Below are positions 60,598-64,000 of a stretch of DNA of 64,000 nucleotides, piece by piece. Both the position numbers and the translations under genes were made by a program. The notes beneath the pieces are model-generated. The model did no database searches. It saw only the letters and a program-made list of their open reading frames with translations, and was not told the origin of the DNA. Positions within the stretch are counted from its first letter, which is position 1; the number at the start of each line of letters is the position of its first letter. This stretch comes from Candidatus Kuenenia stuttgartensis (GTDB lineage Bacteria > Planctomycetota > Planctomycetia > Planctomycetales > Planctomycetaceae), in the NCBI GenBank assembly GCA_945861865.1, contig CAMAWN010000002.1, positions 23,028 to 87,027 on the forward strand, read 5' to 3'.

Positions 60598-62972
60598 TTT
60601 GGTGTCGGCCACTTCAGATGCCGGTGCAGGAACTCGTAGGTCTGCACACCATTGATCTTGTGCGGGCCGTTGAAGACTTCCATCTCCGTCTGGTCGCCGA
60701 TGCCTAACTTGTCGTAGTGGCGTTTGACCTTCGAGAATTCCCACGCAACCCATTCGTCCGGGGCGACACCGTCGTCGTGACCGCGCTCGACCATGAACGG
60801 TCGCGGAGTCATCAGGTACGACAGTTCCGCGTAGTTCGCGAAGTGCCCCATGTTCCACTCGAAGATTTCGTACTCGCCGGTGAAGACGTAACTGTAGCCG
60901 TCCTCGTCGGACGTGTTCTTCTTGACCCACTCGTTGTAGTCGGCCGAACAAATCGAGAGGCAGTAACCCGGCCGGCTGTCGCTCGGCACGAGCATCGGCG
61001 GCACACGCACCGCGGTCTTACCGCCGTACGACAATCCGTAAAACGCCAGTCGTGAGGGATCGACAAACGGCAGCGAGGCGAGCCAATCCAGAGTCCGCTG
61101 ATGCTGCGGAATGATGTAGCTGAACAGCGACCGCTTGAGCGGATTCGATTTCCGCTGCAACGTGCGGAAGCGGTCCTGGCCGCGATACGGGTTCTGCGGG
61201 GCGTAGGTGATGAAGCCGCGTTTGCAGAGTTCCGATGCGAACGCCGAGTAGTACTTGAAGCCGTCCACATCCTTGCGAATCGTATCGACGGGGACACCTT
61301 CCAAGCCGTGCTGGCAGACGACGACCGGTCGCTTTTCGCCCGGCTTGAGATCGTTCGGGATCAGCAGCACACCGCCGGCGATGACATCCGGGTACACGTC
61401 GAGCACGACTTCGTACGCCTTGTACGGCATGTTCGGCTCGACGTTCGTGAAGAGTCGCGTGCGCGGGTTGAGCGGCATCGTGGGTTCCGGCAGCTTGCCG
61501 ATCATCTCGGCGTAAACGAACTGACGCATCTCGTCGGCGGTTGCCACCCAATCCGCCACCGAGGTCCGTTTGACCTTCGACCAGAGTTGATCGCGCACCT
61601 TCGGGCTGAGCCGCAACAGGTTCTGCGTGAAGACGGTCATCTCTTTGATTTGGCTTTGTTGCCGAACCGTCGCATCCGTGAAGACCTTCACGTCGGACAA
61701 TTCTTTGCCGGCTGCGGCGAACTGCGCGACGTTCAAGTCTTTGAGAAACTCGGTCAGCACAATATCGGTTCCGACTGGGCCGTCCCCTTCGCCGCTGGAT
61801 CGGAAGAAGAATTTGTCACCGGCTTTGAGCTTCTGAAAATGCGGCTTGGCTCGATCGACTTCCAATCGAACGGAGGCCAAGGTCGCGGTTTGAATCTTGC
61901 CGGGAGCCGCACCACCGCGACGTCCCTGCTTCGGAGCCGCTGGACCTTTCGATTCGGAAACCCCCGCCGCTTCGATGACCAGCGGCCGCGGCGCGATTAA
62001 ACTCGCGAGTTCCGCGTCGCCGAACTCGGTGAGCAGCGCCCAGACGTTGCGATAGATCGGCTCTTCCCAAACAGCTTCTCGCTGCTGGAAGTAGCCGGAA
62101 ACCAACACTGCGTCGATGCGCGGATCGGCCGCGCCGGAATACAACGCGAGCAAACCGCCCTCGCCGACACCGGCCACGCCGATCGGCAAGTCCCGTTTGT
62201 CGGTCTCGTTCAGACGCGTGAAGATATCGACCGCTGCCAGCACTTTCTGCACTTCGTAGCCGATGACGTGTCGGCCCATCTCGAAGGCCATGCGATAGAC
62301 GTACTCGCGATGCGACTGATTCGTGAACGCGACGTACGGGCTGCCGGCGAATGTGTCGTCGCGGCTGATGAGCGTCGGGATCAGCACTTGCACGCCATTC
62401 TCCACCAACCGCTTCGCGATCAGCGACTTCGGATCGACGCCCACCGCGAGGCCGGCAAATTGTTCGGGAGTCCAATCCGCATCCGGCAAGACGACCGCGC
62501 GAGCTTTCACTTCCTTGGCCGGCTGTAACAGCAATCCCTCAGCGGTGATTCCCGCCAAGACTTGCCACCGCACCGCATGGATTTCGAAGCCGTCGCCGGC
62601 GGCGACCTTCGAGCCATGCTCGGTGGTCACCAGAAACTCGATCGTCGAATTGACAACACGCGGATCGACCGCACCGATGTTCGTGAGAAACCGTTGCCGG
62701 TTCGCGGAAACACTCTTTGAGTACGCCTCGGCTGACGAGTAATCCCGCTTCCACAACGCCTCGCGGCGCTTCGGTGACTCTTCCAACTCTCGCAGCGCGA
62801 ACTTGTCGATGCCGTTGACCATCACGACATCTAGCGGATCGGACATCACGAGTTTTTGCGTTCCCGGAATTCGATCCGCCTCATCGGCCCAACCCATTGG
62901 CCCGAAGACGAGCGATCCCCACAGAAGACCTGCGATCCACAGTTTGCAATCCCGCGCAAGTTGCCGATTCAT
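60594..62972 (-). CDS. Secreted alpha/beta hydrolase with two hydrolase-like halves (acetyl xylan esterase / dienelactone hydrolase-like)
   Basis: Start chosen at MNRQLARDCKLWIAGLLWGSLVFGPMGWADEADR (signal peptide). Motifs IGVAGVGEGGLLALYSGAADPRIDAVLVSG and RLAFYGLSYGGKTAVRVPPML. Confidence 0.8.
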   Translation of the reverse strand: MNRQLARDCKLWIAGLLWGSLVFGPMGWADEADRIPGTQKLVMSDPLDVVMVNGIDKFALRELEESPKRREALWKRDYSSAEAYSKSVSANRQRFLTNIGAVDPRVVNSTIEFLVTTEHGSKVAAGDGFEIHAVRWQVLAGITAEGLLLQPAKEVKARAVVLPDADWTPEQFAGLAVGVDPKSLIAKRLVENGVQVLIPTLISRDDTFAGSPYVAFTNQSHREYVYRMAFEMGRHVIGYEVQKVLAAVDIFTRLNETDKRDLPIGVAGVGEGGLLALYSGAADPRIDAVLVSGYFQQREAVWEEPIYRNVWALLTEFGDAELASLIAPRPLVIEAAGVSESKGPAAPKQGRRGGAAPGKIQTATLASVRLEVDRAKPHFQKLKAGDKFFFRSSGEGDGPVGTDIVLTEFLKDLNVAQFAAAGKELSDVKVFTDATVRQQSQIKEMTVFTQNLLRLSPKVRDQLWSKVKRTSVADWVATADEMRQFVYAEMIGKLPEPTMPLNPRTRLFTNVEPNMPYKAYEVVLDVYPDVIAGGVLLIPNDLKPGEKRPVVVCQHGLEGVPVDTIRKDVDGFKYYSAFASELCKRGFITYAPQNPYRGQDRFRTLQRKSNPLKRSLFSYIIPQHQRTLDWLASLPFVDPSRLAFYGLSYGGKTAVRVPPMLVPSDSRPGYCLSICSADYNEWVKKNTSDEDGYSYVFTGEYEIFEWNMGHFANYAELSYLMTPRPFMVERGHDDGVAPDEWVAWEFSKVKRHYDKLGIGDQTEMEVFNGPHKINGVQTYEFLHRHLKWPTPK

Positions 62973-63130
62973 GGTGACCTCATCGAAGATGGTTGAAAGG
63001 CATGACTCCCTCAGCCCAACCGGCCGAGGCACGGCATTGCACTCCTTCGGCCAGCGAACGGCAAGTTTCACGACGATTTGAAATTGGATTGCGATTCGAG
63101 TCTGACCAACGACGACTCGCCTTCACCAAT

Positions 63131-63168
63131 GAAAAGACCTTCGGGCTTTTCAGCTCGAAGGTCTTTCG
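63131..63168 (-). terminator. Hairpin terminator downstream of the small lipoprotein gene
   Basis: AAAGACCTTCGggc...gctCGAAGGTCTTT (11-bp perfect stem, extendable), T-rich on both sides. Confidence 0.7.
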
Positions 63169-63199
63169 ATTGTGAATTCGGTCGATTCTTAGCCAACCA

Positions 63200-63502
63200 C
63201 TATTCCTTCTTCTCCGCCGGGGTATCGCCCTCTTTCTTCTCGGCCGGAGCGTCCCCTTCCTTCTTCTCTGCCGGCGCATCGCCCTCTTTCTTCTCGGCTG
63301 CGGCGTCCCCTTCTTTCTTCTCGCCACCTGCCGCGGCATCGGCACCGGCTGGCGCATTCTTGTCCATCATCTCCTTCATCTTCGAGTCGGGCATCATGGG
63401 GGCGGGCGTAACAGTGCCACTACCACCAGTGCTACCGCCATCTCCACAACCGATCGCGAACGCGACCATGCCACATCCCAGCAACATCGCCAGCTTTTTC
63501 AT
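63200..63502 (-). CDS. Small lipoprotein with low-complexity C-terminal repeats
   Basis: MKKLAMLLGCGMVAFAIGCGDGG (lipobox-like) then EKKEGDAAAEKKEGDAPAEKKEGDAPAEKKEGDTPAEKKE; 27-nt repeat unit x4. Confidence 0.8.
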   Translation of the reverse strand: MKKLAMLLGCGMVAFAIGCGDGGSTGGSGTVTPAPMMPDSKMKEMMDKNAPAGADAAAGGEKKEGDAAAEKKEGDAPAEKKEGDAPAEKKEGDTPAEKKE

Positions 63503-64000
63503 AATCTTTCCCCTGTTGTTTGAAGTTCTCCGAAGATCGACTCGCAGACGACCTGCGTTGATTCTCTTGGTCGCTTCGGGACGGTCACAAGATACACAGC
63601 TCTCGCCAAAAATTCCCGGCTGCGGCTCATCTCTTTTTTGCTCCCAAGAATCTGACCGGGCGAGGCGTGAGCAATGCGAACGCGGGAACGTGGTTTCCAA
63701 TGTCCCCATTCAGGGGACAACCAGTCATTTGTCAAAAGCGGTAATTCGTAGACCTTGAGCGACATCGTCGGCTGGCAACTGGTCTAGCGAAGACCGAGGA
63801 GGCTAAGGGCCAACTCCGCCATGAGTTGCGCCGAGCCAACGGACTTATCCTGCCGGCAAGCTCAGCGGAATCGGAAAAGTTTCACAGGTCCACGTTGTTT
63901 CCACTCAACTTCACCATTCAAACAGGCCGAAAACTCTGAGTAACCGTCAAAACCGGCAGAGTCACCATGTCTTTGCCGGACGGCCAATCCGCCCACGATC

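Noticed and set aside
60510-60707. 65-aa plus-strand ORF (VGWVLLPVFPNGRARVPILL)
   Set aside because: Translation of the palindromic element; not a gene.

Overview
High-GC planctomycete-like chromosomal window (inferred from LEPR-XLL-type leaders, an ECF sigma/STK-WD40 pair and a DUF1501 protein; no 16S present). Positions 1-42039 are one giant minus-strand reading frame. It starts at ATG 42039 and is still open at the window edge, giving at least 14,013 codons. It encodes a secreted multidomain protein: N-terminal Zn-dependent phospholipase C-like segment, an HELNH (HExxH) motif, FG-GAP/VCBS repeats, a very long adhesin-like beta-helix repeat region, RTX repeats, PPC-like domains, two lactonase-like beta-propellers, LRRs, delta-60 repeats, LamG-like domains and about 17 ELWxxDGT repeats. 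The supplied ORF track misses it because it has no stop in the window; the long plus-strand ORFs there are antisense shadows. Divergent from it is a compact plus-strand cluster: ECF sigma factor, Ser/Thr kinase with WD40 repeats, orphan 89-aa kinase-N-terminus-like ORF, beta-helix/RTX protein interrupted by one in-frame TGA, and a TIGR03032-TPR-O-GlcNAc-transferase-like fusion. Further right are a terminator hairpin, a frameshifted tyrosine-recombinase remnant with a 7-bp tandem duplication, a beta-propeller/RTX protein (minus), a DUF1501 protein, MoaB, a palindromic element supplying the stop codons of two convergent genes, a two-domain alpha/beta hydrolase and a small repeat lipoprotein. The main hypothesis is that the sigma/kinase/glycosyltransferase cluster regulates and O-glycosylates the giant exoproteins. 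All family assignments are by eye; no searches were run.
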